DNA of 64,000 nucleotides from Lepus europaeus (GCF_033115175.1 NC_084828.1:32982388-33046387), one strand, 5' to 3'. Shown: positions 1-12,399, counted from the first letter of the stretch. Program-made: numbers and translations. Notes: generated by a model from the sequence alone, not told the origin.

Positions 1-1989
1 CCTTAAAACATAATCATATCAACTCTAATAGTCTCTATCCTGCTCTTACTCACACCTTTGACTTGAAAAACAGGAGTTGGTAGTGGGGAGTGGGATTGTT
101 GAAACTGAAATATGGAGAGTTGCATTTGGTCATGGGATGAGGTCTGAGGTATGAACATACCTCATGGAAATGACTGTATGAGGTAGGGTAAGAGTGGAGT
201 TCCTTAGAAAACAAGAGTTGAGGAAGCGTGGTTAGACTCATAGATATTGAAACCACAGAGAATTTTGTCAGGAACAATGTTGCAGAGACTCATAGTAAGC
301 TAGGAGTTCCATTTGACAAGGGAGAGCACCGTGAACAATGCAATGAGGAGGCAAGCCAGTGATAGACTCAAATGGCATGAAGAAGGAGTTGGACTGCAAG
401 AAGCAATATTGAGCCAAATGGTAGCTGCTCCTCTTCCAGACTGAATGGCATGAGTTGGGTTCAAGAGAAAAGAATCACCACTTTGAGGACTACAAGAGAA
501 CCGGTGTTCTCAGCAGAGAGTCTAGTTTCAGCTAAAGTAAGTGAGTTAAAGAACAAGTAAGAATAGAAGGGCTTTTGTTGTTGAACAACCATGATTTCTG
601 AAAACACAGATGACAGGGGCAGTCAGAGGTTGCAAAAGGATGAGACATGAATCAGAGTAGAGATAATCTCATAATTTATGGTGCCAGTAGTCTGATAGGT
701 GAAGGATGATCTGAAGTGGTTTTAAGTAGTAATTGAATTAAATAAAATACAACATAATAGGATTGATCCTAATGATCTCAAGGAAAATAGAGACAGAGAA
801 GCTTTGAGTACAAGGGTAGGAGGTGGAAGAGAGAGGGCTGAGCTTTTCACCAGGATACAGAGATCGGGAGCCCTTCCTTACTGCTACTGAAGGAAATGTT
901 TTGTCCCTAACAAGTTGTCTATTTGGATGGAAACTAACATATTATCTGGTCCACTGGGTGATTTAGAGTTCCAATTTAACTACAGAAGAGTTAACAGATC
1001 CCAATATGTCAGGAAGTACCAAAAAGTCTATTACAATTTAGGTGTTTGGAGTTAGGAAGTCTGAGAAAGCCAGGCTGGGTATGTGTGACAGTCACTGAGA
1101 ATTAACAGAGGGATTTAGAAGGAAGATGCAAATACACTTTTTCATTTTCCTCAGAGAAATGGAAAGGAAAGGAAGATGGTTAGTACTGTTGTAATCTTTC
1201 TTAACCTGATAAAATAGAACTAGGTTAAGCTTTCTAGGTTCTTGTGGTTGGTGAGAATAGACAACTCTGACATAGGCTGCTTCATGCAGTCCCTCCTCTA
1301 CTTTCTTGCACCTGTTAACTTGACAGATGCTCTATGGACACCCACCTGTAATAACTACCACCTTGATTCTTTCATAGTACCTAATATTTCTATCCTTGAG
1401 CCAGAGACCCTGTTACATGAGATCCAGAGTAGGCTTTTCTGGTGTCTGGGTGCCATAGGGTCACACTAATGAGCTTTCTCCATGGCAAAACATTTCTCAA
1501 ACATACAAATGGATATTCAAGAGTTGGAGGATTTTTAGTTCTTTTCGAAGTGTGATGAGTCAATTCTGCTGGAAATAGGGTGGACACATTTTTAAAAATG
1601 ATAAAGAATTCACAGAAAAATCAAATCTGTATGTCACAACAGCTATCATTTGAAAAAAAGATCAGAGAGAAGAAAAACAGAAAGAAAAAAATAACAGATT
1701 GCTCACTTTTCCATATTACTTATTACTAATGACATATTCACATACATTTTCAAAAACATTGATTCTATTTTATCCTCTTCAGCTTGAATAAGGTTGACTT
1801 AAACTCGTATTATTGTGAGAAGTATAAATTAGGTTGTCACAAGAGGGCAGCCTTTTCATATATTAAAAAAATTGTGAGTAGTATTTCAAACAATTTGGTA
1901 GAAATTTTAACTTATATTAGGAAAGAGGGAAAAGGAAAGCAATGAAAAACTGACCCTTCACACCGATTGCTTTTCTAGGTGCTTTTTAA
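1..1989. other. Unassigned non-coding stretch
   Basis: No gene, tRNA or recognisable young repeat is visible. Open frames here are short and carry no familiar motif. The sequence is moderately AT-rich with purine-rich patches near 1650-1690. An old, diverged interspersed repeat cannot be excluded by eye. Confidence 0.4.
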
Positions 1990-2282
1990 GAAAGATATTC
2001 ATTTATTTATTTAAAAGGCCGAATTACACACACAGAGAAGGAGAGACAGAGAGAGATCTTCAATCTACTTGTTCACTCCCCAAATTGATGCACTGGTCAG
2101 GGTTGGTCCAGGCCCAAGTCAGAAGCCAGAAGCTTTTTCTGGGTTTCCCACAAGAGGGCAGGGGCCCAAGGACTGATTTCCCAAACACTGTGCAGAGAGT
2201 GGATCGGAAGCGGAGCAGCCAGGATTGAGCCAGCACACATATGAGATGCCAGCACTGCAGGCCACAGTGCAGGCCCCCAGAA
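1990..2282 (-). mobile_element. Lagomorph C-SINE
   Basis: Read on the plus strand, the reversed tail (ATTTATTTATTTAAAAGG) comes first, then a GA-rich tract, the body (CAGGGGCCCAAGGACT), and the reversed head ending CAGGCCCCC. It is a fairly diverged older copy with the AATAAA-rich tail type. Confidence 0.85.
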
Positions 2283-2289
2283 GCTTTTT

Positions 2290-2885
2290 TGAAAATATTC
2301 ATAAGTAGGTTTTGAATTAAAGCAATTTGATATCAACAAAATAAAATAATCAGAAAATTCTTAACTGCTATTAAATTTGCTTAAATGGTTTATGGAGATT
2401 CAAGAGCCTGTGGAAATAGTACATTTTATTGTGAAGCCAGAGTAACCAAAACTATCCAATTTTGTTTTAAATCCAGATAGCTCAATGGAACAGTCTGAAA
2501 AATACAGATAATGAGCAAGTAAGCATTTATTATATGATGGAGTCATTTTCACATTTTCAATCATTTGGAGAAAAAATAGGAAGGGTCTTTAATTGATATC
2601 ACACAATAACATTTATTTTAGGTAGATTTAACATTAAATGTTTAATGTTAAATAAAATGCCAGAGGAAAAGCTGGAAATAATCAACAATTTAATAATTGC
2701 AAAACTTCCTGAGAATGTGTCACAAGACAGAAACAAAAATGGAGGAAATAGATTTGAGTACAAACTCTAAATTCTGTAATTCAAAGATATCTAAACGAAA
2801 TTGAAAGCAAATAACAAAAAGGGAAACTATGTTTGCAACAACTATAAATGCCAATGATTGAAGGTCTTGTATAAATATCTCTTAA
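2290..2885. other. Unassigned AT-rich stretch
   Basis: No coding or RNA gene signal is visible. The only distinct structure is a near-perfect palindrome, listed separately. Confidence 0.4.
2626..2653. repeat. AT-rich palindrome, 13-bp arms
   Basis: ATTTAACATTAAA is followed by the two-base spacer TG and then its exact reverse complement TTTAATGTTAAAT. It could extrude as a cruciform or simply reflect chance in AT-rich DNA. No transposon terminus was recognised here. Confidence 0.8.
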
Positions 2886-2888
2886 AAT

Positions 2889-3165
2889 AATTCAGAGGCT
2901 TGTGTTGTAGCACAGTAGGTTAAGCCACTACTTGTGACACTGGCATCCGATATGAGCACCAACTGGATTCCCAGCTGCTCTGTTTCCAATATAGCTTCAT
3001 GCTTATATACCAGGAAAGCAGCAAAAGATGGTCCAAATACTTGGATCCCTACCCCCAGTGTGGGAGACCCAGATGGAGTTCCTGGCTCCAGCTTCAGCCT
3101 GGCCCAACCCCAGCCATTACAACCATTTGCAAAGTGAACCAGCAAATGGAAGATTTCTTAATTCA
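2889..3165 (+). mobile_element. Lagomorph C-SINE, 3' end decayed
   Basis: The head-like sequence (GTAGCACAGTAGGTTAAGCC) is followed by the body phrases 'gggagacccagatgga' and 'ttcctggctcc'. The CT tract and the AATAAA tail are eroded, so the 3' limit is approximate. Confidence 0.75.
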
Positions 3166-3392
3166 CATGGAGCAGGAAATGACCAATAAAACAGAACACT
3201 CAGTTTTCTTTTTCTCATAAGTTTCATTTATAATAAAATGGATAGAAATGTAAACATCAGCAAAATAACATACATACTTGGCTGACAGGGTTGTTGATTA
3301 ACAAATACGAGAGATGTTGAATATCTGGTAAGCTCATGGGTAAGTGCTGGAAAGTGAACTGCTTTATAGACAGTAGGTAGAATTGTGAAGTA

Positions 3393-3745
3393 CTGGGCTG
3401 GGCATTGTGGCAAAGTGGGTTAAGCCAATGACTGGGACGCTTTGCATCCCATGTCAGAGTGCCAGCTTGAGTCTGGGCGGCTCAGCTTCCCATCCTGCTC
3501 CCTGCTTATTCTCCTGGGAAACAGCAGATGATAACGGAGGCACTTGAGTGCCTGCCACCCATGTGGGAGACCTGGATGGAGTTCTTGGTTTTTGCCTTAG
3601 GTCTGGCCTGGCCCTGCCTTATCAAACCTTGGGAAGTGAACAAGCAGATGGAAGTTCTCTCCCTTTCTCTTTCTCTCTGTCTTTCTCAATCTCTCTGTGT
3701 GTCACTCTGCCTTTCAAATAAATAAATAGATTTCCTTAAGAAGGA
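3393..3745 (+). mobile_element. Lagomorph C-SINE
   Basis: Complete older copy: a tRNA-like head with GTGGGTTAAGCC, the body phrase 'atgtgggagacctggatgg', a CT-rich tract and the tail CCTTTCAAATAAATAAATAG. No clear target duplication was found. Confidence 0.9.
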
Positions 3746-3809
3746 AAATTTCTTTAAAAAGGAAAAAAAGAAAAGAAATGTAGATTTCATAAACTTTGTT
3801 TTCTCAGTT

Positions 3810-4148
3810 TTTAAGAAGATTTATTTGAGTCACAGAGAGACAGATAGAGACAGATACAGAGACGTAGATGGAAATAGACAGGCAAACAGAGCTCCCATCT
3901 GCTGGTTCACTCCCCAAAGCTTGCAATGGCTGAGCTGGACCTGGTTAAAGCCAGGAGTTCAGAACTCAAACCAGGTCTCCCAGGTGGGTGACAGCAATAT
4001 AAGTACTTGAGCCATCACATGCTACTCCAAGAGTACACATTGGCAGGAAACTGGAATTGGAAAGCAGAGCTGGGATTTGAACCTAGACACTCTGATATGA
4101 GATATGGGTGTTCCAAGTGGTATCTTAACAGCTATGCCAAAGGCCGAC
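3810..4148 (-). mobile_element. Lagomorph C-SINE
   Basis: The reversed tail (AGATTTATTTGAG) and GA tract come first, with the reversed head (CTATGCCAAAGGCCG) at the right end. It lies only about 65 bp from the neighbouring plus-strand copy, so the two form an inverted pair. Confidence 0.88.
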
Positions 4149-5116
4149 TCCAAGTACTATAATCTTTCTAAAGTGAAAAGCAAATGTACCTTAAGTAGCA
4201 GACTGGCCGTGACAGATTTCAGAGATCAATACCAGCTAGACTTACAATCCTTTCTTTACAAATAAAATGTTGATCTGATAAGTGTGTTATTTAGAATCTA
4301 AATCAAAAACTTAAGAAAAAAGGGGAAATTTATAGAAGAACTACCAGGTTATAGGGAAATTCTTGAACCGAGGTCTTAAATGCATTAATTGTTTTCTTTT
4401 GTTCCTGTTTCTCTGTGCATGTCTGCATTAATTCACTTTGCAAAGAATTTCCCTTATTTCACTTAGATGGAAAACTTGGCCACAGGCAACAACTGAATTA
4501 ATGCTTTCTGAATACGGCCACTCATTCTGTTCATTTTCTTTCCCTGTTGTGGATACAACTAGAAATAATCTTGGATTGGGTGCCAATCATGACCAATCAA
4601 TTTGGGCCAGAAATGTGAGATGTCAAGAAAGACTGGCTCAACTTGTACCACGTATATTTAGCAACATCAAACACTGGTGACGTCAAGAAGCGGTAAGTAT
4701 ACCATGGATCATGGTGTGAGGGGGATTGGTTTTTAAATGAATGCTTTGATGAGAGGCAATCCACAGTAGGTGTGCAAATATAATTAAGTGATTGAGCTTC
4801 AGAACTGATATCTAGATGCTGAACATGCTCAATCTGCCAATTCCACCTTATAATGCCCCTAGTCAGGCAGCTAGCCAAGCTCTGTGGGCAATGACCTTGC
4901 CTTATATTATAAATATAGTCTAACTTGCAATGTAGTTATGCTCCAAGTTCAGGCTTCTTTAAGCAAGTGACATAAAAACTTGGCCAAGCAAAAACAAAAG
5001 GTAAAGTTTTAAAAATTTGACATTTCATAGTGAATCATCCTTGTAGGAAGCAGTTTCTTGGATTTATAAATTCACTTAAATCCCACCCCTCTTTGTTCTA
5101 CTGGTACCGCTCTTTC
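4149..5116. other. Unassigned non-coding stretch
   Basis: An 80-residue open frame occurs at 4438-4680 and a GGTAAGTA donor-like string follows near 4691. The translation has no recognisable domain and no second exon was found. I see no gene here. Confidence 0.4.
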
Positions 5117-5365
5117 TTTTTTATTTAAGAGTTAGAGGTGGCAGGTGGGGTGGGGTCACTGGTCACTTTGGCTGGGGCAGAGCCAGGAGTCAGAACTCAG
5201 TCCAAGGTTTCCACATTGGTGGCAGGGATCCAATTACCTGACCTGACTCAGGTCAGTCTATATCAGCAAAAAGCTGGAATGGAAATCAGAGCAAGGACTC
5301 AAAGACAGACACTCTGATATGGGATGTGGGCATCTTCTCCATTATCTGAACAACTAGGTCAAATG
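5117..5365 (-). mobile_element. Old, diverged C-SINE
   Basis: The reversed tail trace (TTTTTTATTTAAGAG), then 'ggggcagagccaggagtcagaactc' and 'gatatgggatgtgggc', fit the reversed C-SINE body. The GA tract and head are eroded, so both limits are approximate. Confidence 0.6.
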
Positions 5366-5390
5366 CGTACCTCATGGTGCCTCTCTTCTA

Positions 5391-5412
5391 ACACACACAC
5401 ACACACACACAC
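5391..5412. repeat. (AC)11 microsatellite
   Basis: Eleven uninterrupted AC units lie between two C-SINEs. Such a tract is likely to be length-polymorphic. Confidence 0.95.
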
Positions 5413-5448
5413 CACAGAGCGCTGTACTTATTTAAACATTTCCCGTGG

Positions 5449-5663
5449 GCACCTGAATCAGGGTGCAGCAGGTTAGGCTGTTGCTTGCCATGCTAGTATC
5501 CCATATCAGAGCTCTAGTTCAAGTTCTGGACGCCTCACCTCCTGCCCTGCTCTCTGCTAATGCACCTTGGAGGCAGCCGAAGATGACTCAAATACTTGGG
5601 CCCCTGCTATTCAAGAGGGAGACCCAGATTAAGTTTCTGGCTCCTGGCTTGTGCTAGATGGAA

Positions 5664-5719
<56 letters not shown>

Positions 5720-5775
5720 TCTTTCTCTTTCTTTCTCTCTTTCATTCTGCCTTTCACGTAAATAACTGATTTCTT
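5449..5775 (+). mobile_element. Lagomorph C-SINE with long CT tract
   Basis: The head 'gggcacctgaatcagggtgcagcaggttaggc' is diverged. The tail contains an expanded CT tract at about 5669-5730 before CTGCCTTTCACGTAAATAA. The tract has grown well beyond what other copies here show. Confidence 0.82.
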
Positions 5776-6441
5776 AAAAATTGATTCTGCATATTACATG
5801 GAGAAGATACAATTGAAAGTTGGGGGAAATGGGACTGAAACACTATGATTAGATGATGAAAGGTTAAAAAGCAGTTTTATCAGAAAATAGCTCCCTTGCA
5901 CAGAATAATGCAAGAAAACTCCCAGTTCATTTGCTCAAAATATGCTTGAATGGATTAGAAATTTTTACTAACCAGAATCTTAACTTGGCAATGGAGTCTC
6001 AGACACACTGACTGTTGGGCAAAGGCTTCTATCTGGAAGTGAAAATGAAATCAATTCTAGTAAGAAGTAATCATGGTATCTGTTAAGCAAATTTCCATTC
6101 AAATTACCATCTAATTATTATAGATCTTGAAAGGAAATATTCAGCATCAATAGTGTGACAATATATTAAAGACACTGAAAAAAATTCCACAAGACTCATA
6201 TTCTTATACACCTGAACCACAACTTCCTCATCTGTGTGGTGTTATTCCCAGTATGAACGCCTGGCGTGTAGCAGCCTGAATAGATCGTTTTTGTGATGAT
6301 TAATTTCCTACAGCTTTAACCCCTTATTGATTCATTCACTCATCCATTCATTTATTCCTGTTTCCAAAAATCAAAGACATGAAAATTCTTAGAAGTAAAC
6401 ACAGAAAGGTTGGTTAATGTCCTTTTGCCTGCTTTTGCCTG
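5776..6441. other. Unassigned non-coding stretch
   Basis: No gene or repeat was recognised. The sequence is AT-rich, with a short TTCATTCACTCATCCATTCATTTATTC run near 6330-6357. Confidence 0.35.
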
Positions 6442-6452
6442 CAAATTTACTT

Positions 6453-6781
6453 TTTTTTTTTTTGACAGGCAGAGTGGATAGTGAGAGAGAGAGAGAGACA
6501 GAGAGAAAGGTCATCCTTTTTGCCATTGGTTCACCCTCCAATGGCCGCTGCGGCCGGCACATCTCGATGATCCGAAGCCAGGAGCCAGGTGCTTCTCCTG
6601 GTCCCATGCGGGTGCAGGGCCCAGGCACTTGGGCCATCCTCCACTGCCTTCCCGGGCCATAGCAGAGAGCTGGCCTGGAAGAGGGGCAACCGGGATAGAA
6701 TCCGGCGCCCCAACCGGGACTAGAACCCGGTGTGCCAGCGCCGCAAGGCGGAGGATTAGCCTGTTAAGCCACAGCGCCAGC
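6453..6781 (-). mobile_element. Younger-type C-SINE with target duplication
   Basis: The poly(T) plus GACAGGCAGAGTGG start and the reversed head ending CACAGCGCCAGCC mark the younger C-SINE type. Its sense head reads CTTAACAGGCTAATCC. CAAATTTACTT flanks it at 6442-6452 and about 6782-6792, an 11-bp target-site duplication (its first base may belong to the element). Confidence 0.92.
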
Positions 6782-6792
6782 CAAATTTACTT

Positions 6793-7368
6793 CTTTGAAA
6801 CAGTTCAGGGAATTTATGTCCAGTGTCCTTACGAAAAGTACATTGTGATATCTTTTATACAAGTTATTTCATACAGTTCCTAATTACTTCTAGAGTACAG
6901 CAAATCAGAATGGTAATCTAAATTCTACTTTTGTGGAGGATGGGGGGAAGCTGGTGTCCAGGCAGCTGGAAAGCCTGTGTGTGGAATATGAAGTTGGGGT
7001 TCGTTCATCAGGAAGATAGACTTGATATTTTCATCAAAGGAGAAGCCTGAAACTGCCTCTCCACCATTTTCATGTTCAACCCACAGAATGATCTTTTGGA
7101 GCTTCTTATGTCATGTTATGAATATGATATTTACTTCAATCAAATTTTACTTTCATTTTGAGGATGGAAGTGGGGGCAACTGGTTGGTTTGACGATATCC
7201 AAAATTTTGTGACCCTGACCCTGAACTTTACCATGATCTACGTGGATTTTTAAGCTGAAGAGAATTGAACTGAAGTTCAAAGCAGTTGAATTACTAATTT
7301 AAGGATCCCTGGTGAAAGGGACAAGCCAGTTTTTCTGGACAAAGTGTTATACAGGTATTGGAACCATT
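6793..7368. other. Unassigned non-coding stretch
   Basis: No gene, RNA or repeat was recognised between two C-SINEs. Confidence 0.35.
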
Positions 7369-7684
7369 TTTTAAAAAAAATTATTTATTTATTTGAAAGA
7401 ACTAGAGAGACAGAAAGAGAGCAAGAGAGAGGGAGAGAAAGAGACAGAGACAGAGAGAGAGATCTTTCATCCACTGGTTCACTCTCTGAATGACCACAAT
7501 GGCCAGGGCTGGACTAGGCTGAAGCCAGGAGCTTCATCCAGGTCTCCATTGCAGGTGGCAGGGGCCCAAACACTTGGGCCATCTTCCACTGGTTTTCACA
7601 GGTGCATTAGCAGGGAGCTGGATCAGAAGTGGAACAGTCAGGACATGAACTGACATAACAGTCAGTGTCTTTACCTGCAATACC
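7369..7684 (-). mobile_element. Lagomorph C-SINE
   Basis: The reversed tail (ATTATTTATTTATTTGAAAG) leads into a long GA-rich tract and the body phrase 'gcaggggcccaaacacttggg'. The reversed head is truncated or eroded near 7684. Confidence 0.87.
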
Positions 7685-7706
7685 ATTTTTAAAAAGTATG
7701 ACATAG

Positions 7707-7993
7707 GGGCTGGCGCCATGCTCACTTAGTTAATCCTTTGCCTGCGGCACCGGCATCCCATATGTTGCTCCTCTTCCAGTCTAGCTCTCTGCTGTGGCCC
7801 GGGAGGGCAGTGAAGGATGGCCCAAGTCCTTGGGCCCTGTACCCGCATGGGAGACCAGGAGGAAGCATCTGGCTCCTGGCTTCAGATTGGCGCAGCGCCG
7901 GCTATAGCGGCCATTTGGGGAGTAAGCCAACGAAAGGAAGACCTTTCTCTCTGTCTCACTGTCTATAATTCTACCTGTCAAATAAAAAAAAAT
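7707..7993 (+). mobile_element. Younger-type C-SINE
   Basis: The head GGGGCTGGCGCCATGCTCAC continues with TTAGTTAATCC, the younger head type. The body follows and the tail is CTGTCAAATAAAAAAAA. Part of the region between head and 'gttgctcctctt' is missing compared with the copies at 26.7 and 53.0 kb. Confidence 0.9.
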
Positions 7994-8215
7994 ATGATAT
8001 ATATCTGGGCCTGCATACACAGTAGTTGTTAGTTGAATCAAAATATCTTAGCTCATTAGTAAATGCAGTTAAAGGCTTAATGCATTTTAACAAATTAAGA
8101 AAAAACCTTTTTTATTAAAAAAATGTAGAACTAGATTCTTTATATAAACAGACAAGTATATTTGTTTGTATATTCTGCCCTTAATGTACCAGAATAAGAT
8201 GAAGATTACTTTTCT

Positions 8216-8552
8216 TTAAATGTATCTTTATTTATTTGAAAGGCAGACACATATATAAAAAGAGATGGAGAGAGAGAGAGAGAGGCAGATTTTCCCTCCA
8301 CTGGTTCACGCTCCAAGCACCCCCAACAGCTGGGGCTGGACCAGGCCAAATCTAGGAGCCACAGACTCAGCCTGGGTTTCTCATGTGGGCGGCAGGGACT
8401 CAGGATCTTGGGTAATCACCTGCTGCCTCTCAGGGTCCGTATTAACAAAGAAGCTAGAATTGGGAGCAGAGCTAGGACTTGAACCCAGGCACCTCTACAG
8501 TAGATTGGGCATCCCAGGTGACATAAAACCAAGGCACCAACTAACTGCCTCA
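8216..8552 (-). mobile_element. Lagomorph C-SINE
   Basis: The reversed tail (TATCTTTATTTATTTGAAAGG), GA tract and body ('gtgggcggcagggactcagg') are clear. The head end, around 'aggcaccaactaactgcct', is diverged. Confidence 0.86.
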
Positions 8553-8904
8553 GGTAAGGAATACTTTAAATGGAAAAGATTGGAACAAATAGCAGTCATA
8601 GAAAGACACCTTTTCTCAACTTCCCTTTACTGACTTAAGCAGAGCGTCCCCAACATAACAGCAGCTATAAGTCAACCTCTCTGGGGGACTTTCTTGCTTG
8701 TGATATAATAGTTCAGTGGCTGTGATTCAGTCTTTTGAGAAGCTCCTGGCCAAGAATAAGACTGCCAATCAGTACTGAGATGAAAACTGTGTAAATGAAC
8801 CCAAGAAAAACTCCCATACTTTCCCACTGAAGCTTGACATGCCCTTCATTCTGTTAAGCTGGTATGTAAAGCCTTTCCCATGGCTACTTCGTGTAGAGTA
8901 CTTC

Positions 8905-9395
8905 CCTGTGCAAGGGACTAACCCTGTGTGTCAACTTCCCCTGGGCCACAGGGAGCCCAGCTACTTGGTCAAACATCATTATTTAAGTTTTTCTTAGGGT
9001 ATTCTGGGCTGCATTTCATAGTTAAATTAACTGGGTAAGGGAGTTTGCCCTCCCTAATGTGAGTGGCCCTCATCCAATAGTTGAGGTGTGAATAGAACAA
9101 GGGCTGATTTTCCTCAAATAAGGGGGGATGCTTCCAGTCTGGATGACTGAAGCTGGGACATCAGTTTTGTCCAGGCTTTACATGGAAACTGCTCTATCAC
9201 GTGTCCGGGGTTCCCAGCTTACCTATGGCAGATGCTGGGACTTGTCATTCTTCCTAACTGCATGTCCCAGTTCCTTATTTCTCTCTCTTTGTCTCTTCCT
9301 CTCCTTTCTGCTCTGCCTTTCCCTACACACACACACACACACACACACACCCTATTGGTTGCATTTCTCTGGAGAACTCTAACTCATAGAGTTAA
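8905..9395 (+). mobile_element. MLT2-like (ERVL) LTR remnant, copy 1
   Basis: From memory of the family, the phrases 'tgtgtcaactt', 'cttggtcaaacat', 'gccctccctaatgtgagtgg', 'cctcatccaatagttga' and the end 'ctattggttgcatttctctggagaac' are diagnostic of MLT2-type LTRs. It is ancient and contains no intact regulatory unit that I can read. An (AC)13 microsatellite occupies 9325-9350, where family members carry a TA-rich run. Confidence 0.65.
9325..9350. repeat. (AC)13 microsatellite
   Basis: Thirteen uninterrupted AC units lie near the 3' end of the MLT2-like LTR. Confidence 0.95.
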
Positions 9396-11200
9396 TTACT
9401 CTGTTGTCAAGTGATTTTCAGCTCTCTGGCTAGTTAAAAATAATTCGATAGAGGAAAATTGTTCCTTCCAAACATTTTGAGAATAGCGCTGGAGGGCTGG
9501 GGGGGGGGGGTATCAGGACTCCCTGCTCATTCTGAAAACTATAGCTGAGGTCTTGATACCTCTGACCAAACAGCATAGAGAAGCTTTCTACTAAGTCAGG
9601 ATCTCTGCTTAGAGTCTGCTCCCATGAGTGAGAAACTTTCCTTGTCTTTCCCAGAATGGGGCTTTCTAAAATTTTTATTTCTAGAGGAAAACTTCTGGGT
9701 CAGAACTAACTCTCTGAATGTTATTAGCCTTGATTGGATTAGTCCCTCCCAGGATAGCTGAATTGTGTCCATTTGTCACTTTCTTTTGTGTAATTGCATG
9801 GTATTGTGTTGTCTAAGTGTTGTTTGGCATAAAAATGAGAACCACAGCATAGACTATAGACCAAGGTCCTGTAAAGTTATTTGAACTGCTTACATAGACA
9901 CATTACTTGAAAAACTAACCCAGATACTTCTCATTTAAAGTTTAAAAATCCTTCCCTCAAGATGGAGAAAGAGGAATTAAACCATCACTAAACTCTTTTT
10001 TTTTCATAGCAGGGTGTCCTTATTGTCCACCTCTTGTCAGCCAAGAAAGAAGGGACATTGGACTCAAGAGGAAACAAAATTCCTCTCTTTGTGCTGGAAG
10101 TCAGAACCATAATCTCCTCCACTACCCCTTAGCACACCATGGCCCCTAACCCAGCCACCATCGGTGCCTCAGCCCTGGCTGATGCATGCTGTTTTACAGT
10201 AGTCATTCCTGGTCAGCTTTCTTCTGCACAGCATTGCACCCTGACTCATAGTTCTCTCTGCACTCGCACTTAAAGGGAAAAATTAATATGGATTTACATA
10301 CTTTATTAGCAGCCCTGTCTTAATTTCTCCAGGACGTCAAAGCTGACTTGGACACTAAGACCTTTATTTGGGGCTCTACTCCTGCCAGGTGTACGCATGC
10401 CCTCCTGCTTTTCCAATCAAACTAGACAGGGTGCTCATGAAGACGCCCTCGCTTTCCTTCAGGCACTGTGATGACCAAGGTGATAAATGTTTCAGACTTA
10501 AACTTCAGTGGGTACAAAGAACTATTGCCTCCTTAGGCAATGAAATGTCTCACCCCATCCTTCCAATGACAAAGAACAAGTCTGTAAATTCACAGGGATC
10601 CCTGACTCTTGCCATCAAAGAATTCCCAATTTCACTGCCCTTGCCAAACATTTTCAGGCTTTTCTTGTAAGATACAAACATAGAACCTCTGCCTGGCTCT
10701 CTGAGGCACTGATCTTAGAAGCATTAAAGTTAGCATTGCCCACACTCCCAGCCCTTGGAATACACAAATCTCAGGAAAGTAAGAGGATTACTGTGGGCAA
10801 ACTTTCTCATCACAGAGATATCCCATAGCACATGTCTCATGTCAGTTGGACCTGGGGCATTAAGTATGCTCTTGTCTGTGTGTTATAGACTCAGTTGTCT
10901 CCAAAACTGATAGGCCAGCACCCTCATTTACCTCCTTCACCTAACCTGGCAGCTCTCTTAAGAGACCTGTTATTAACCAATTCCTGAATATCACACTCAC
11001 TGTAAAATCTAAATACCTACCAACTCCCCCACCACCACCACTCCCAGGAGGAAGGAGTGGTCTACTGTATTCTACATGATTGCCTTACAACAACAGAAAT
11101 GCTATCCGAACTGGAAAAGATTCTTTTAGACACCTCTTAAAAAAACAAATTAATCCTATTTTATAATAGCCCACGTAAATGGATTTCTCCAGGAAGCATA
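9396..11200. other. Unassigned; possible decayed ERVL interior
   Basis: This stretch lies between two MLT2-like LTRs of equal orientation, so it could be the interior of one degraded provirus. I could not match any frame to gag or pol. A 100-residue frame at 10368-10670 has no familiar motif. A G12 run sits at 9499-9510. Confidence 0.3.
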
Positions 11201-11204
11201 ATAT

Positions 11205-11746
11205 GATGGTCAATTTTATCACTGGCTGGACTGTACTAACAGATGCCCAGAGAGCTAATGAAACATACATTCTTGCTATGTCCCTGTGGGATAAGCATTT
11301 GATTCAGTAGACAGAAAAGAAAATGGCCTCACTGATGCAGGTGATCATCATTCATCCTGTTGGGGGACTGAACAGAAGAAAACATGGAGGATGAATGTGT
11401 TTGCTCCCTATTTGAGCTGGGACGTTCATCTCCTCCAGGCTCCATTAGCAACCCCTCTGGTCTGGGGGCCTTTGAACTCAACTTAGAATTTATATCATTG
11501 CCTCCACCACCATCAACACCACTAAAGACACACACTCCCACACACATGCACATACTCCACCTTAGGCCTTTGCTCTGGGGCTGGGACTTACACCAGAATC
11601 TCCCCTGTTTCTCAGACCTTCAGACACAGACTGATTCACACCACTGGTTTTGCTGGTTCTTTAGAAGGCAGATGGCAGACCATATGATTGCTTAGCCTCC
11701 ATAACTACATGAGCCACTTACTATAACAAAAGTCCTCATTTATGTT
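11205..11746 (+). mobile_element. MLT2-like (ERVL) LTR remnant, copy 2, 5' part
   Basis: It starts near 'atgatggtcaattttatcactgg', the remembered MLT2-type beginning, and continues through 'ggctgggacttacaccag', 'ctcagaccttcagac' and 'cagatggcagacc' to 'tagcctccataactacatgagcc'. The LTR is broken off at a TA at 11747-11748, where a Tigger-type transposon begins. Its 3' end reappears at about 13340. Confidence 0.65.
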
Positions 11747-11929
11747 TACAGTCACTTATTGCATAATGTTTTGGTCAGTGATAAACCACATATAAGATGG
11801 TGGTTCCACCCTATCACCTAGTGCATAGCAGCCATTGAAACATTTTAGAGCAATGCATAACTCCTGTGTTTGTGGAGATGCTGGTGGAAACAAACTTTCT
11901 GTGTTGACACTTACATAAAAGTATACCAC

Positions 11930-12256
11930 ATAGGCCTGGCATCTGCTGAAGTGGGTAAAGATGCCACTTATGACACTAGCATCCCATATGGGCACTGGTT
12001 TGAATTCTGGCTGGTCCAATTCAGATCCAACTCCTTGCTAATGGCCTGGGAAGAGCAGTAGAAGATGACCCAAATGCTATGCCCCTGCTAGCCCATCAGA
12101 CATCTAGGAGAAGCTCCTGGCTCCTGGTTTCAGCCTGGCCAAACCCTAGCGATTTTAGCCATCTAGGGAGTAAGCCAGTGGATGGAAGACCTCTCTCTCT
12201 CTCTCTGTATCTTTCTCTCTGTCTGTGACTGTAATTTTGAATAAATAAATAAACCT
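11930..12256 (+). mobile_element. Lagomorph C-SINE inside the Tigger element
   Basis: The head 'ataggcctggcatctgctgaagtggg', the body with 'gaagctcctggctcctgg' and the tail GAATAAATAAATAAACC lie between two blocks of Tigger sequence. The SINE therefore arrived after the transposon. Confidence 0.88.
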
Positions 12257-12399
12257 AAAAATAATATAAATAAGATTAAGTATGGCACATAGATGATATA
12301 CATGTGATATGTGATAGTAACAGATGCCTATGTGACTGATCTTTGTATTTACTGCATAATAATTTTATCATTATATTAGAGTGCACTCCTGCTACTTTC

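Noticed and set aside
4438-4695. 80-residue frame followed by a GGTAAGTA donor-like string
   Set aside because: It looks like an exon at first sight, but the peptide has no recognisable family and no partner exon or promoter is visible.
5669-5730. Long CT tract as a possible regulatory GAGA-type element
   Set aside because: It is the expanded CT tract that every C-SINE carries before its tail.
10368-10670. 100-residue plus-strand frame between two LTRs
   Set aside because: It could not be matched to any retroviral or host protein. A single short frame is expected by chance.
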